This document shows positions 15,410-23,471 of a stretch of DNA of 43,411 nt, piece after piece. A program made the position numbers and the translations under genes. Source of the stretch: JAJOKK01 sp965370555 (lineage in GTDB: Bacteria; Bipolaricaulota; Bipolaricaulia; UBA7950; UBA9294); contig CBDUVB010000014.1 of the NCBI GenBank assembly GCA_965370555.1, forward strand, positions 1 through 43,411, given 5' to 3'. The notes below the pieces were generated by a model. It saw only the letters and a list, made by a program, of their open reading frames with translations. It ran no database searches and was not told the DNA's origin. Each line of letters begins with the position of its first letter. The first letter of the stretch is position 1.

Positions 15410-16149
15410 TCTCTCTCCTCCTTCCCAATCGCCTGGTCCTGTCGCCTACTCTCTTCTGCGCGGGTACTGTTGTTTGCCGCAAGAGCTCCGGCAAAGGCCT
15501 CGGCAAGGGCGAGATCCTCCTTGGTCGTTACCTTGAAGTTATCCCTTTCTCCAGGGACTGTCCAGACCTTCGCTCCTGTTGCCAGGACAGCACCGGCATC
15601 ATCGGTGAAACATGATCCGCTGACGGCGAGCGCCTGCTGGATAATCTCTCGCTTGAATCCCTGGGGGGTCTGCATCTGTAACAGGTCCCGCCTCTCGACC
15701 CACTGGGGTAGGAGAAATCCTTCCGCGTTACGGTAGCGGAGTGTGTCAACCGTGGGGAGGACAGGGACGCACGCCCCGCGCACCTTCACCTCGGTGATGA
15801 CACGGGCAATCAACGTCTGGCAGGGAAAGGGGCGTGCCGCGTCGTGGATCAGGACGATCTCGCCCTTGGCTGCGCTGACTCCGGCACGCGAGGAATCCTG
15901 TCGCGTTCTCCCTCCCCGAACGATGTGGACCTGTGTTTGCAGATCGACAAGGAGCGGGGTCGCTCGCGCCTCTTCACCCGCGGCTACTACAAGGATGATC
16001 TCGCCGATCAACGGGGACTCACTGAACGCTCTCAACGTGTATGAGAGGAGAGGTTCCCCCTTGATCTCGAGGTAGATCTTATTCTCTCCCGCCCCAATGC
16101 GCGTCCCACGGCCGGCGGCAAGGAGGATGGCGCTGACCGATGGCTTCAT
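15394..16149 (-). CDS. ispD: 2-C-methyl-D-erythritol 4-phosphate cytidylyltransferase (IspD)
   Basis: Third step of the MEP isoprenoid pathway: transfers CMP from CTP to MEP. LLAAGRGTRIGAGENKIYLEI is the nucleotide-binding loop; LIHDAARPF, MQTPQGFK and CFTDDAGAV are the other standard IspD blocks. The C-terminus has about 25 extra polar residues (STRAEESRRQDQAIGKEE) beyond the usual end, encoded by the region overlapping the nucleoside hydrolase start. No ispF fusion. It sits after the lipoprotein gene with a 6-base gap. Confidence 0.94.
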   Translation of the reverse strand: MKPSVSAILLAAGRGTRIGAGENKIYLEIKGEPLLSYTLRAFSESPLIGEIILVVAAGEEARATPLLVDLQTQVHIVRGGRTRQDSSRAGVSAAKGEIVLIHDAARPFPCQTLIARVITEVKVRGACVPVLPTVDTLRYRNAEGFLLPQWVERRDLLQMQTPQGFKREIIQQALAVSGSCFTDDAGAVLATGAKVWTVPGERDNFKVTTKEDLALAEAFAGALAANNSTRAEESRRQDQAIGKEERDCDVS

Positions 16150-16155
16150 TGCTAC

Positions 16156-16647
16156 CTACTCTGAGGAGGGAGTCTCCGTGATCTTGGTCAGATTTTGGCC
16201 GTTGGAATCGATCATGTAGACCTCCCAAACGCCGGACCGGCTGGAGTTGAATAGGATGTTATCGTTCACTCCCCAGTATGGGTTGACCTCCTCGCTCTCG
16301 TGGGTAGTCAGGCGGGTGACCTCCAGGGTCCAGATGTCGATGAGGTAGAGGTCGACGTTCTTATCGCGGTTGGAGGAGAAGACGAGGCGGTCCCCTTGGG
16401 GAGACCAACTCGGAGCCCAGTCGTCGACCTCGTTCTGCGTGAGCTGCACGATCTCACCGGTACCGATGTCGTGGGTGTAAATCTCGAACCCTTTCTCCCC
16501 TGGTGAGGCGTAAGCGAGCATGGTCCCATCGGGCGAGAGGACCGGCTCCCAGTTCGCGAGTTGGGGCCCTTTCTGCTGAAGGAGGTCACACCCTCCAACG
16601 AGAAGTAATCCGGTCAGAATAAGTCCAACAAAGATCATCTTTTTCAC
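16156..16647 (-). CDS. TolB-like beta-propeller repeat lipoprotein
   Basis: Exported lipoprotein of 163 residues. GTG 16647 is chosen because AAGGAG lies exactly 6 bases upstream and the resulting N-terminus MKKMIFVGLILTGLLLVGGC is a clean type II signal peptide with lipobox LVGGC (Cys about residue 20). Three PD40/WD40-like blades follow: EPVLSPDGTMLAYAS, APSWSPQGDRLVFSSNRD and NPYWGVNDNILFNSSRSG, each ending in a YTHDIGTG/YLIDIWT-like strand, as in TolB. Three blades are too few for a closed propeller, so it is either a short scaffold or assembles as an oligomer. Function unknown; it is co-directional with ispD and the PIN/TRAM gene. Confidence 0.8.
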   Translation of the reverse strand: MKKMIFVGLILTGLLLVGGCDLLQQKGPQLANWEPVLSPDGTMLAYASPGEKGFEIYTHDIGTGEIVQLTQNEVDDWAPSWSPQGDRLVFSSNRDKNVDLYLIDIWTLEVTRLTTHESEEVNPYWGVNDNILFNSSRSGVWEVYMIDSNGQNLTKITETPSSE

Positions 16648-16663
16648 ATACATCTCCTTCTTG

Positions 16664-17704
16664 CTATTCCCAACGGGGAGAGTCTCCACAGGGTTCGACA
16701 AAGAGCATCCTCCCTGCTTCGGTTTGCAGTGTGCTCCTGACGGTCGTCTTGATCTTGCGACCGATGTGCCGGCGGCCGTTCTCCACCACCACCATCGTCC
16801 CGTCGTCGAGGTAGCCGATCCCTTGGCCGATCTCCTCGCCGCGGTCGATCACCTCGATATCGAGCGCCTCCCCAGGGATGAAACGTGGCTTAACCGTGTT
16901 TGCCAGCTCGTTAACGTTCAACACCTTTATCCCCTCTACCTGGGCAACCCGGTTTAGGTTGTAGTCCGTGGTGAGTAGCGTTCCGCACTCCTCCTTCGCG
17001 AGACGGATCAGTTTGTGGTCGACCTCCTTGATGGTTGGATAGTCTTTGGCATGGACGTGGATCATGACCGCCTCATCATCCATCAGTTGACGCAGGATCT
17101 CCAAGCCGCGACGTCCCTTGCGGCGACGGAGACTGTTGGAGGAATCGGCGATGTTCTGCAGTTCGGCAAGGACAAACTCCGGGACGATTATCTCTCCCTC
17201 CAGGAAGCCCGTGCGAAGCAGATCGCCGATGCGCCCGTCGATGATGGCACTCGTATCGAGGACCTTGACTGCACACCCTTTCTGCCTGTTCGACGATTTT
17301 AAGGTCCTCTCACCGCGGAAGATCAGGGGGCGGTCGAACGCATACCCGACCGCTAGACCGAGGAGGAGAGATCCTGCGAGGACAGCTCCTTGTACGATGC
17401 GCGCGCCCACGCCGACAGGAAGGATGAAGCCAGCAGAAAGGGCAAGGATTCCTCCGATAATCGATGCAATCAGTCCCAATAGAATACTATTGATAAGTTT
17501 TGTTTCCACCTGCTCCGCATTCAGTTCTTCACGCACCCTTTTCCAGGTAAGGAGGATACCCAGGGCGAGGATGGCTCCTGCCCCTGCCCCAGCGATGAGG
17601 TTAAGCACCCACCTGGGGATCGAGTATAGTGCGGGGATAAATCCGTAGGAGGCCGCGATCGCTCCTCCTCCCACTGCAAATACAAGGAATAATAAACCGG
17701 GCAT
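16664..17704 (-). CDS. YacL-like membrane protein with PIN and TRAM domains
   Basis: 346 residues. Four N-terminal membrane segments (about residues 1-125), then a PIN nuclease-like domain with acidic residues in VLDTSAIIDGR, VLAELQ, EVDHKLIRLA and LLTTDYNLN, then a C-terminal TRAM domain (about 275-340, GEALDIEVIDRGEEIGQGIGYLDDGTMVVVENG). This is the architecture of Bacillus YacL and mycobacterial PIN-TRAM proteins, thought to be membrane-associated ribonucleases. ATG 17704 follows GGAGG at 7 bases; an upstream in-frame start adds 23 residues without homology. It is often next to ispD in bacteria, as here (with a lipoprotein gene between). Confidence 0.92.
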   Translation of the reverse strand: MPGLLFLVFAVGGGAIAASYGFIPALYSIPRWVLNLIAGAGAGAILALGILLTWKRVREELNAEQVETKLINSILLGLIASIIGGILALSAGFILPVGVGARIVQGAVLAGSLLLGLAVGYAFDRPLIFRGERTLKSSNRQKGCAVKVLDTSAIIDGRIGDLLRTGFLEGEIIVPEFVLAELQNIADSSNSLRRRKGRRGLEILRQLMDDEAVMIHVHAKDYPTIKEVDHKLIRLAKEECGTLLTTDYNLNRVAQVEGIKVLNVNELANTVKPRFIPGEALDIEVIDRGEEIGQGIGYLDDGTMVVVENGRRHIGRKIKTTVRSTLQTEAGRMLFVEPCGDSPRWE

Positions 17705-17771
17705 GATTCTACCTCCGAGCGAGCGTATGAAGATTTGTATCACGTCTCTCCCTTTAGTTCGTTCAACGTTC

Positions 17772-17800
17772 ATTATATACAGTGCTTGACTTCACTTCAA
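17772..17800 (-). promoter_or_regulatory. Minus-strand promoter for the YacL-like operon
   Basis: TTGAAG (17800-17795), 17-base spacer, TATAAT (17777-17772) on the minus strand. It interlocks with the plus-strand promoter at 17786-17814. Confidence 0.65.
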
Positions 17801-17814
17801 GATTTTGCTATTGT
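17786..17814 (+). promoter_or_regulatory. Plus-strand promoter for prmC-ftsE-ftsX
   Basis: TTGACT (17786-17791), 17-base spacer, TATTGT (17809-17814). Each promoter's -35 box lies inside the other's spacer, so the two cannot be occupied by polymerase at the same time. Confidence 0.6.
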
Positions 17815-17871
17815 ATACGGCAAAATCGGTCGATTGACGAACGCCGGGGATGAAGAAAAAGGGGGACGACT

Positions 17872-18726
17872 CTGGGTGCTGATTGGACCGTACGGGAAAT
17901 CCTTAAATGGACACGGGGCTATTTTAAGGATGCGGGGATCGTTCAGCCGCGGTTAGAGGCGGAGATCCTTCTCGCTCACGTATTGAATGTCGATCGATTA
18001 CACCTCTACCTCTCGCCGGACAAGCCGCTCACCCTGGACGAACGGGCTAGCTACCGCGAAATGATCAAGAAGCGTTGCTCTGGAACACCTCTCCAACACC
18101 TGACTGGTGAGATCTCCTTCTTTGGGTTGCGGTTCCGCGTCTCCTCGGAGGCACTCATCCCGCGGCAGGAGACGGAGGAACTGCTGGAGAAGGCGCTCGA
18201 CCTGGTTCCGCGTGACCGCGAGATCGCCTGCCTCGATCTAGGAACCGGATCGGGAGTCTTGGCTGTCTGTCTCGCTCGTTTCCTCCCCCGTGCACGAATC
18301 ACCGCCGTCGACCTCTCGGAGGAGGCGCTCGGCCTGGCACGCGAGAATGCCCAATTACACGACGTTTCTGACAGAATCACCTTCTTAAAGAGCGATTGGT
18401 TCGAGCGTGTGAGCGAAAAATTTGACTTGATCGTCTCCAATCCCCCATATATAGCAGAGGAAGAGTTGGTGGTGCTCCCGGTCGAGGTCCGGGCACACGA
18501 GCCGCGTGTCGCCCTCGACGGTGGGAAAGAAGGGGTGGAGCAGATCGAGTCGCTAACGCGCTCGCTAAAGGAGCATATGTTACCCAATGCGAGTGTCCTT
18601 CTGGAGATCGGGAATGGTCAAGGAAGAACGGTGGTCGAACGGATGGACGCGGCTGGCTTGGTGGAGGCGAGGATGGAACGAGATATTGCCGGCAAGGAAA
18701 GGTTCGTGATTGCGCGATGTCCGTGA
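17872..18726 (+). CDS. prmC: Release factor glutamine methyltransferase (PrmC), apparent CTG start
   Basis: N5-methylates the GGQ glutamine of release factors. The SAM motif LDLGTGSGV (about residues 121-129) and the catalytic SNPPYI (about 189-194) are intact, and the helical N-terminal domain (ILKWTRGYFKDAGI..RLEAEILLAHVL) matches the family. In this frame there is no ATG, GTG or TTG between the upstream stop (17851) and the conserved N-terminus; a CTG at 17872 sits exactly 6 bases after AAGGGGG and gives a 284-residue protein of normal length. The first conventional start (TTG 17983) would delete a conserved helix pair. The stop overlaps the next ATG (TGATG). Its release factor substrate is encoded at 25268. 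Confidence 0.9.
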   Translation: MGADWTVREILKWTRGYFKDAGIVQPRLEAEILLAHVLNVDRLHLYLSPDKPLTLDERASYREMIKKRCSGTPLQHLTGEISFFGLRFRVSSEALIPRQETEELLEKALDLVPRDREIACLDLGTGSGVLAVCLARFLPRARITAVDLSEEALGLARENAQLHDVSDRITFLKSDWFERVSEKFDLIVSNPPYIAEEELVVLPVEVRAHEPRVALDGGKEGVEQIESLTRSLKEHMLPNASVLLEIGNGQGRTVVERMDAAGLVEARMERDIAGKERFVIARCP

Positions 18727-19379
18727 TGATCCAGCTCTCCGAGCTTCAGTTCTTGAGCGAGGACGGGATCAAGGTGTTGGACGACGTGCACCTCCGTGTA
18801 GATCGTGGAGAGCTAGTCTTTCTCACCGGGCCGGCAGCCGCAGGGAAGACGATCCTCCTCGGCCTCGTAGCAACGCAGATCCCTCCGCAGAATGGGCAGA
18901 TCCTCGTCCACGGACGCAATATCGCGCGACTGAGCCGCAAGAAGGCGTTTCAGCTGCGTCGCCAGATCGGGTTCATCCCCCAGCGGTTCAGTCCACTCCC
19001 GAAGACCGTCCTCGATAACGTGATATTCAAGCTACGCACCCTGGGTGATTTTCGCGAGCAGGCCGAGGAAAAGGCGCTCGCCGCTCTGGAAATGGTCTCA
19101 TTAACCAGGAAGCTTGCCGCGTCCGCAACAGAGATCGAACCGATCGATCGGGTCCGGCTGGCCTTTGCCGTTGCAATCTGCAACGACCCGCTCCTCCTCT
19201 TGTTCGACGACCCGTTCGAGGAGCTGAGTGCCGATGATCGGTCCAAAGTCTGCTCCCTGTTGGAGGAGATCCATCTGCGGGGGTTCACCATTCTCGTTAC
19301 TACCCGCAACCCGCTTCCTTCCTTGATTGAAAAATACCGTGTCGTGCAGCTGCTGGACGGGAAGGTGAAAGAAGGATGA
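18726..19379 (+). CDS. ftsE: FtsE-like ABC ATPase with degenerate catalytic motifs
   Basis: Partner of the FtsX gene that follows (4-base ATGA overlap). FtsEX normally regulates peptidoglycan hydrolases at division. 217 residues. Walker A GPAAAGKT (35-42) and the Q-loop IPQ are intact. The ABC signature (normally LSGGE) is not recognisable: the corresponding stretch reads TEIEPIDRVRLAFA (about 135-148). After the Walker B strand LLLLFDDP (156-163) the catalytic Glu is Asp, and the H-loop reads TTRN with no His (192-195). It may bind ATP but is unlikely to hydrolyse it normally. ATG 18726 overlaps the prmC stop and gives the family-typical N-terminus MIQLSEL; ATG 18717 is an alternative. Confidence 0.8.
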   Translation: MIQLSELQFLSEDGIKVLDDVHLRVDRGELVFLTGPAAAGKTILLGLVATQIPPQNGQILVHGRNIARLSRKKAFQLRRQIGFIPQRFSPLPKTVLDNVIFKLRTLGDFREQAEEKALAALEMVSLTRKLAASATEIEPIDRVRLAFAVAICNDPLLLLFDDPFEELSADDRSKVCSLLEEIHLRGFTILVTTRNPLPSLIEKYRVVQLLDGKVKEG

Positions 19380-20215
19380 CTCAGTTCTGGTTTTTGTTGG
19401 GCAATCTTCTGAGAGTGATTGGCTCCCGAAGCGGCACTCTCTTTATCGTTCTCATTCTCCTCATCTTCTCTTCGGGAGCTCTCTTTTCGAGCTTCTTCCT
19501 GTTGGGAACCCCCGCCCCTGATGATGCGGGTCCGTCCCTCTCCGCGGATGAGGTATTTGTCCATCTTTCGCCCCAGCTCTCCCAACAAAAGATCAACGAT
19601 CTCTACCTGAAGATCCGCGAGTGGGAGGATGTTTCACAGATTAACTACCGCTACCCGCAGGAGCTCGGGCTCGAAAAGGCGGAGGGACTCTTAGTGATCA
19701 AAGCAGTCAGTGTGGCTAAGATCACCGAGTTGATCGATGCGCTCTCCGCGATCGATGGAATCGCAGGTGTTGATTCCCTCTCCACTCGGCATGCGGACTC
19801 CCTCTCAGCCCCAGTAAAGATCGGCCTCCTGATCGGTCTCGCTCTGAGCATCGTTGGCAGCTTGATCGCAGCACGTTATGCGTTCGCTGAGTTGCTCAAG
19901 GCCTTCTCCGAGGAGATCCGGATGATGCGCCTAGCAGGGACCGCAGAGCAGGTGATTCAACCCCCAATCGTCGCCATTGGGGTCCTGTGCGGAATCAGTG
20001 CAGGCCTTCTCTTAATCGTTGCGATATACCTCCTTCGCTTCTTGGCGATCACCTACCCCGAGACTCTCCTCCACGCTGCCTCAGGGTGCGTTGATCCGGC
20101 TCGGGTTCTAACGGTAAGCCTGGTCGGATTCCTTCTCGGACTCGTCTTAGGCGGGCTCGCTGGCCTGTTGGGAGCGAGCCTCACCGAATCCAGCAAGTTT
20201 CAAGTCTATTCGTAG
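19376..20215 (+). CDS. ftsX: FtsX-like cell division permease
   Basis: 279 residues with the FtsX plan: N-terminal cytoplasmic stub, first membrane segment (about 20-43), an extracytoplasmic domain of about 110 residues beginning DEVFVHLSPQLSQQKINDLYLKI and containing the FtsX-like WEDVSQINYRYPQE segment, then three membrane segments (about 143-165, 195-225 and 240-270). It signals across the membrane to cell-wall hydrolases with FtsE. Its 3' end overlaps the convergent ABC permease gene by 10 bases. Confidence 0.87.
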   Translation: MTQFWFLLGNLLRVIGSRSGTLFIVLILLIFSSGALFSSFFLLGTPAPDDAGPSLSADEVFVHLSPQLSQQKINDLYLKIREWEDVSQINYRYPQELGLEKAEGLLVIKAVSVAKITELIDALSAIDGIAGVDSLSTRHADSLSAPVKIGLLIGLALSIVGSLIAARYAFAELLKAFSEEIRMMRLAGTAEQVIQPPIVAIGVLCGISAGLLLIVAIYLLRFLAITYPETLLHAASGCVDPARVLTVSLVGFLLGLVLGGLAGLLGASLTESSKFQVYS

Positions 20216-21492
20216 CGCAAGGCATCAACTACGGGGAGCTTCGCCGCTCGCCACGCTGGCCAGAGGCCGGCAAAAGCTCCCAAGGCAAACGATCCAAACA
20301 ACGTTGCAGCAATGAGTATCGGGCTGGCCACGACAACCATGTCGATGCTGAAGAGCCTACCGATGAGCGAAGATGCAAATATGCTGAGGCCCAGGCCAAG
20401 TACAGTACCCACAACACCGCCCACAAACCCCATTAATCCAGATTCGATCAAGAAGATCGTCCAGACGTGACTATTCTTAGCGCCGACGGCCTTCATGACG
20501 CCGATTTCCTTAGTTCGCTCGAGAACCGATGTGAACATGGTATTCATCACGCCAACGCCACCAACAAGAAGAGAGATCCCTGCAATGCCTGCAAGAAACG
20601 CGCTGATGGTCGATGTCATCGTTCCGATAGCATCACTGATGTCGGTGTATGTGACAGCCGAGATATCCGATCCGCGGGCATTCAAGGCTTCTTCGGCAGC
20701 ATCAGCGACCTCATCAACATCATAACCGGGCTCTGTTCGCACCAGAGTTACAAGCACGTCATCCGCCGGTCCCCAGAGAAGATCCATCGTCTCATATGGG
20801 ACGCTAATGGTGTCTCCGTCGGACCCTCCACTGAACTGCATCCCAAACCCCGGACCCGAGGCCTCGGCCTCCTCCTCTTCTGGAGGCGCCATAATTCCGA
20901 TGATGGTTAGATTTAGCTCCGCATCGCCGTCGCCGGCTACTAGAATCGTGTCGCCCACGTCAACGCCAAGGCGTTGCGAAATCTCAAAATCGAGAACGGC
21001 AACTTCAATATCGCCAGGTTCGAAAAGTCGGCCACCAGGAAGAACCTCAAGCTCGCCAGTGAACGACTCAAATTCAGTCATCAGCTCTGTCGACAACCCG
21101 GAGACGGGAAGGAATCCTTGAAGAACCTCTCCATCTGCATCAGGCTGACCTTGAACAAATCCAGTGCGGCTCCGAACTGCGGCCGCAACCTTCACGCCTT
21201 CGATGGATCGAAGAAGCTCAAGGTCAAGCGCGTACTCTTCTGCCCCACCACCATGATTTCCACTTGGTGGGCCACCCATAAATGCGCCCTCATTCATGAT
21301 GACGAACGTATCGACTCCAAAGACGCCGGACACTTGTTCCTTGATCGTCTTGTCAAAGCCCAAGCCGATTGAAATCAGGGCCACGACGGCCGTGATCCCA
21401 ATGAAGACACCAATGACCGTCAGCCAGCTACGCATCCTGCGATGGATGATGCTTCGTAGTGCAAGTCCGAAGAAATCGCTTAACTTACGCAT
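20206..21492 (-). CDS. ABC transporter permease, MacB/LolC type
   Basis: 428 residues: a first membrane segment (about 18-42, with the MacB-type RSIIHRRMRSWLTVIGVFIGI), a large extracytoplasmic MacB_PCD domain (about 45-280) and three C-terminal membrane segments in an FtsX-type permease domain (GVGVMNTMFTSVLERTKEIGVMKAVGA is the characteristic coupling helix). Part of a mechanotransmission-type exporter with the ATPase upstream. ATG 21492 has TAGGTG six bases upstream; GTG 21501 and ATG 21498 are in-frame alternatives. The start overlaps the ATPase 3' end by 8 bases. Confidence 0.92.
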   Translation of the reverse strand: MRKLSDFFGLALRSIIHRRMRSWLTVIGVFIGITAVVALISIGLGFDKTIKEQVSGVFGVDTFVIMNEGAFMGGPPSGNHGGGAEEYALDLELLRSIEGVKVAAAVRSRTGFVQGQPDADGEVLQGFLPVSGLSTELMTEFESFTGELEVLPGGRLFEPGDIEVAVLDFEISQRLGVDVGDTILVAGDGDAELNLTIIGIMAPPEEEEAEASGPGFGMQFSGGSDGDTISVPYETMDLLWGPADDVLVTLVRTEPGYDVDEVADAAEEALNARGSDISAVTYTDISDAIGTMTSTISAFLAGIAGISLLVGGVGVMNTMFTSVLERTKEIGVMKAVGAKNSHVWTIFLIESGLMGFVGGVVGTVLGLGLSIFASSLIGRLFSIDMVVVASPILIAATLFGSFALGAFAGLWPAWRAAKLPVVDALRYE

Positions 21493-22189
21493 GGTCATCA
21501 CCTACAGACATGGGCTGGTCAGAGGAGACGCAGCCATCTCGAAGCCGAATAATCCGATCGGCTATTGCTGCTGCCTCTGGGTCATGGCTGACCAGAATGA
21601 CGGTCTTCCCATCCTTGGTGCTAAGCTGCTTCAGCAATTCGAGAATCGACTGTCCGCTCTCGGTATCCAGGTTCCCTGTGGGTTCATCCGCGAGGATGAT
21701 CTCTGGATCATTGGCTAGCGACCGAGCGACAGCTACCCGTTGACGCTCTCCACCAGAAAGCTCGTTTGGTTTGTGTCGAATTCGATCGGCTAGCCCAACT
21801 CGCGTGAGCAGATCCTTCGCCTTTCGAATCCGCTCAGATTTTCCAATGCCTTGGAAGATCATCGGCAATTCGACGTTCTGTACGGCAGACAAGGTCTGAA
21901 CCAAATTGAACGTCTGGAAGACAAATCCAACCTTCTGGCCACGAAACGTCACCAGTTGGCTTTCTTTCAGGTCTTTCAGATCTGAGCCGTCGATCATGGC
22001 CGTACCGTTGGTCGGAACATCCAGTGCACCGAGAATGTGCATCAGTGTGGACTTTCCAGACCCAGAAGGGCCCATGATGGCCACAACCTCGCCCTTCGCA
22101 ATCTCCATGTCTAGCCCACGGAGCGCCCGAACCAAGGTCTTTCCTAGCTTGTAGTCCTTGGTGACGCCCTTCATGCTCATCAGCGGCAT
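21485..22189 (-). CDS. ABC transporter ATPase, MacB/LolD type
   Basis: 234 residues with every catalytic motif intact: Walker A GPSGSGKST, Q-loop FVFQTFNL, signature LSGGERQR, Walker B ILADEPTGNLD and H-loop SHD. It energises the permease encoded immediately downstream. A GAGGG site precedes the ATG, which lies 3 bases after the exported-protein gene. It gives a useful contrast to the degenerate FtsE-like protein at 18726. Confidence 0.95.
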   Translation of the reverse strand: MPLMSMKGVTKDYKLGKTLVRALRGLDMEIAKGEVVAIMGPSGSGKSTLMHILGALDVPTNGTAMIDGSDLKDLKESQLVTFRGQKVGFVFQTFNLVQTLSAVQNVELPMIFQGIGKSERIRKAKDLLTRVGLADRIRHKPNELSGGERQRVAVARSLANDPEIILADEPTGNLDTESGQSILELLKQLSTKDGKTVILVSHDPEAAAIADRIIRLRDGCVSSDQPMSVGDDHA

Positions 22190-22192
22190 GGC

Positions 22193-22801
22193 TTAGCCCT
22201 CGCCTTCAACCACGGTGTACTCAACCAGCTCAAGAGAAAAGGTTTCGACCCATTCACCGTCTCGAAGCTCTTCGGCACGGATCAACGGTGAAATGTAGAC
22301 GGGATTGGTAAGCGCAAAGGCCACGGTCATCCGAACATTCTCATCATCCGAATCGATGTATGACCCTTGGAGGCACCAGACATCGGCAATGGTCACGCCG
22401 ACGATGTTCTTGAATAAACCGCCGCCGGGGAGCAGATAATCCTGGCCTTCCTGTAGGCGGCCCCGTTGATCCATTAGCGCCGTGAGCGATGACATATCGG
22501 CGTCGTGTCCTCCGCCTGAAGAAACAGTTGCTGCTCCGAACATGAAGCCAAACCCTGTGGCCAATTCATCTTCGTTACCCGTCTGTTCGGTGACCATTCT
22601 GACGGTGTAGCGATCATCTCCATACGCAGTCACGGTAAGCTCGAGCACCTGAGGCTCGCTCGTATCTTCGGATGTTACGGTGTAGCGCATCGTCGTCGTT
22701 CCAATAGGAAAGACTTCTAGATCCGACTGTGCAAACACGGATACGGCAAACCCCATCAGACTCAATAACACCAACAAACCCGTGATCTTCTTCATTTTCA
22801 T
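22193..22801 (-). CDS. Exported protein of unknown function, first structural gene of the ABC operon
   Basis: 202 residues, no family recognised. The N-terminus MKMKKITGLLVLLSLMGFAVSVFAQ is a standard type I signal peptide with a likely AxA-type cleavage at VFA-Q. The mature part is acidic, mostly beta-rich and repeatedly Thr/Val-containing. GGAGG precedes the ATG. It is followed at 3 bases by the ATPase gene and preceded at 80 bases by marR, so it is probably the periplasmic or surface partner of this MacB-like exporter, in the place where a membrane-fusion protein is usually encoded, though it is too short and lacks the hairpin of one. Confidence 0.75.
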   Translation of the reverse strand: MKMKKITGLLVLLSLMGFAVSVFAQSDLEVFPIGTTTMRYTVTSEDTSEPQVLELTVTAYGDDRYTVRMVTEQTGNEDELATGFGFMFGAATVSSGGGHDADMSSLTALMDQRGRLQEGQDYLLPGGGLFKNIVGVTIADVWCLQGSYIDSDDENVRMTVAFALTNPVYISPLIRAEELRDGEWVETFSLELVEYTVVEGEG

Positions 22802-22881
22802 TGCGTCCTCCTTCTTACTTTGCTACGCGCACTTCTATCCTGTCTAGCCTATTGCTGTGCACTAAAGACGCTATAAGGATC

Positions 22882-23385
22882 TTATGTTCTGTCCTCTCCC
22901 TCATTATCCAGCAAGAAAGGCAGGTCATGGCAATGACGCGACTCGAACGGCGCGAACCGATCGTGCAGCTTCATCAACAGCCGGCAGAACATCTCTTTCT
23001 CTTCGTCCGTGTAGACAGACGCGAGCTCTTCCTCCATCCCGCGGAACGTCTGTTGCGCCTCCTTCCGAAGGGATTTCGCCTTCTCCGTCAGGTAGACACG
23101 CACCATGCGCTGATCATCGGAATCGCGCTCGCGCGTGATCCATCCATCGCGTTCCATTCGCTGGAGCATGTTCGTCATCGTTGCCGGACTAACGTGCCGC
23201 GCTTGGATGATCTGCCGTTGCGAGACGCCATCGCGATGACACAACTGCAGAAGCACCAACCCCTGTGCGCGATGGACTCCAATCTTCTCCATCTTCACCC
23301 GCAGACGGTCACCGGTGAGCCGGCATACCTGCAACAGTAGCTGCCCAATCCGCATCTGTTCCGGCATACGTTTCTTATCAAACAT
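22882..23385 (-). CDS. MarR family transcriptional regulator
   Basis: 167 residues. The winged helix-turn-helix core is clear: GLVLLQLCHRDGVSQRQIIQ, then HVSPATMTNMLQRMERDGWI (recognition helix) and RERDSDDQRMVRVYLTEKA (wing with the conserved DxRxxxV). ATG 23385 is used; TTG 23400 is an alternative and neither has a good ribosome binding site. The gene is followed by an exported protein and an ABC exporter on the same strand, the typical setting for a MarR repressor of a drug or lipid exporter. A promoter with inverted repeats lies directly upstream. Confidence 0.9.
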   Translation of the reverse strand: MFDKKRMPEQMRIGQLLLQVCRLTGDRLRVKMEKIGVHRAQGLVLLQLCHRDGVSQRQIIQARHVSPATMTNMLQRMERDGWITRERDSDDQRMVRVYLTEKAKSLRKEAQQTFRGMEEELASVYTDEEKEMFCRLLMKLHDRFAPFESRHCHDLPFLLDNEGEDRT

Positions 23386-23411
23386 CTTTTTGCCTGACAA
23401 CTATAAGCTTG

Positions 23412-23458
23412 CTAATCATTAGGATGCTAAATATACAAGACGCCCTCCCGCTTGTCAA
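23412..23458 (-). promoter_or_regulatory. marR promoter and probable MarR operator
   Basis: TTGACA (23458-23453), 17-base spacer, TATATT (23435-23430) on the minus strand. Just downstream of the -10 box, covering the likely transcription start, is the perfect inverted repeat CTAAT-N-ATTAG (23412-23422), overlapped by TTAG-N4-CTAA, well placed for autorepression. Confidence 0.7.
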
Positions 23459-23471
23459 GCGCTCGCTAGGA

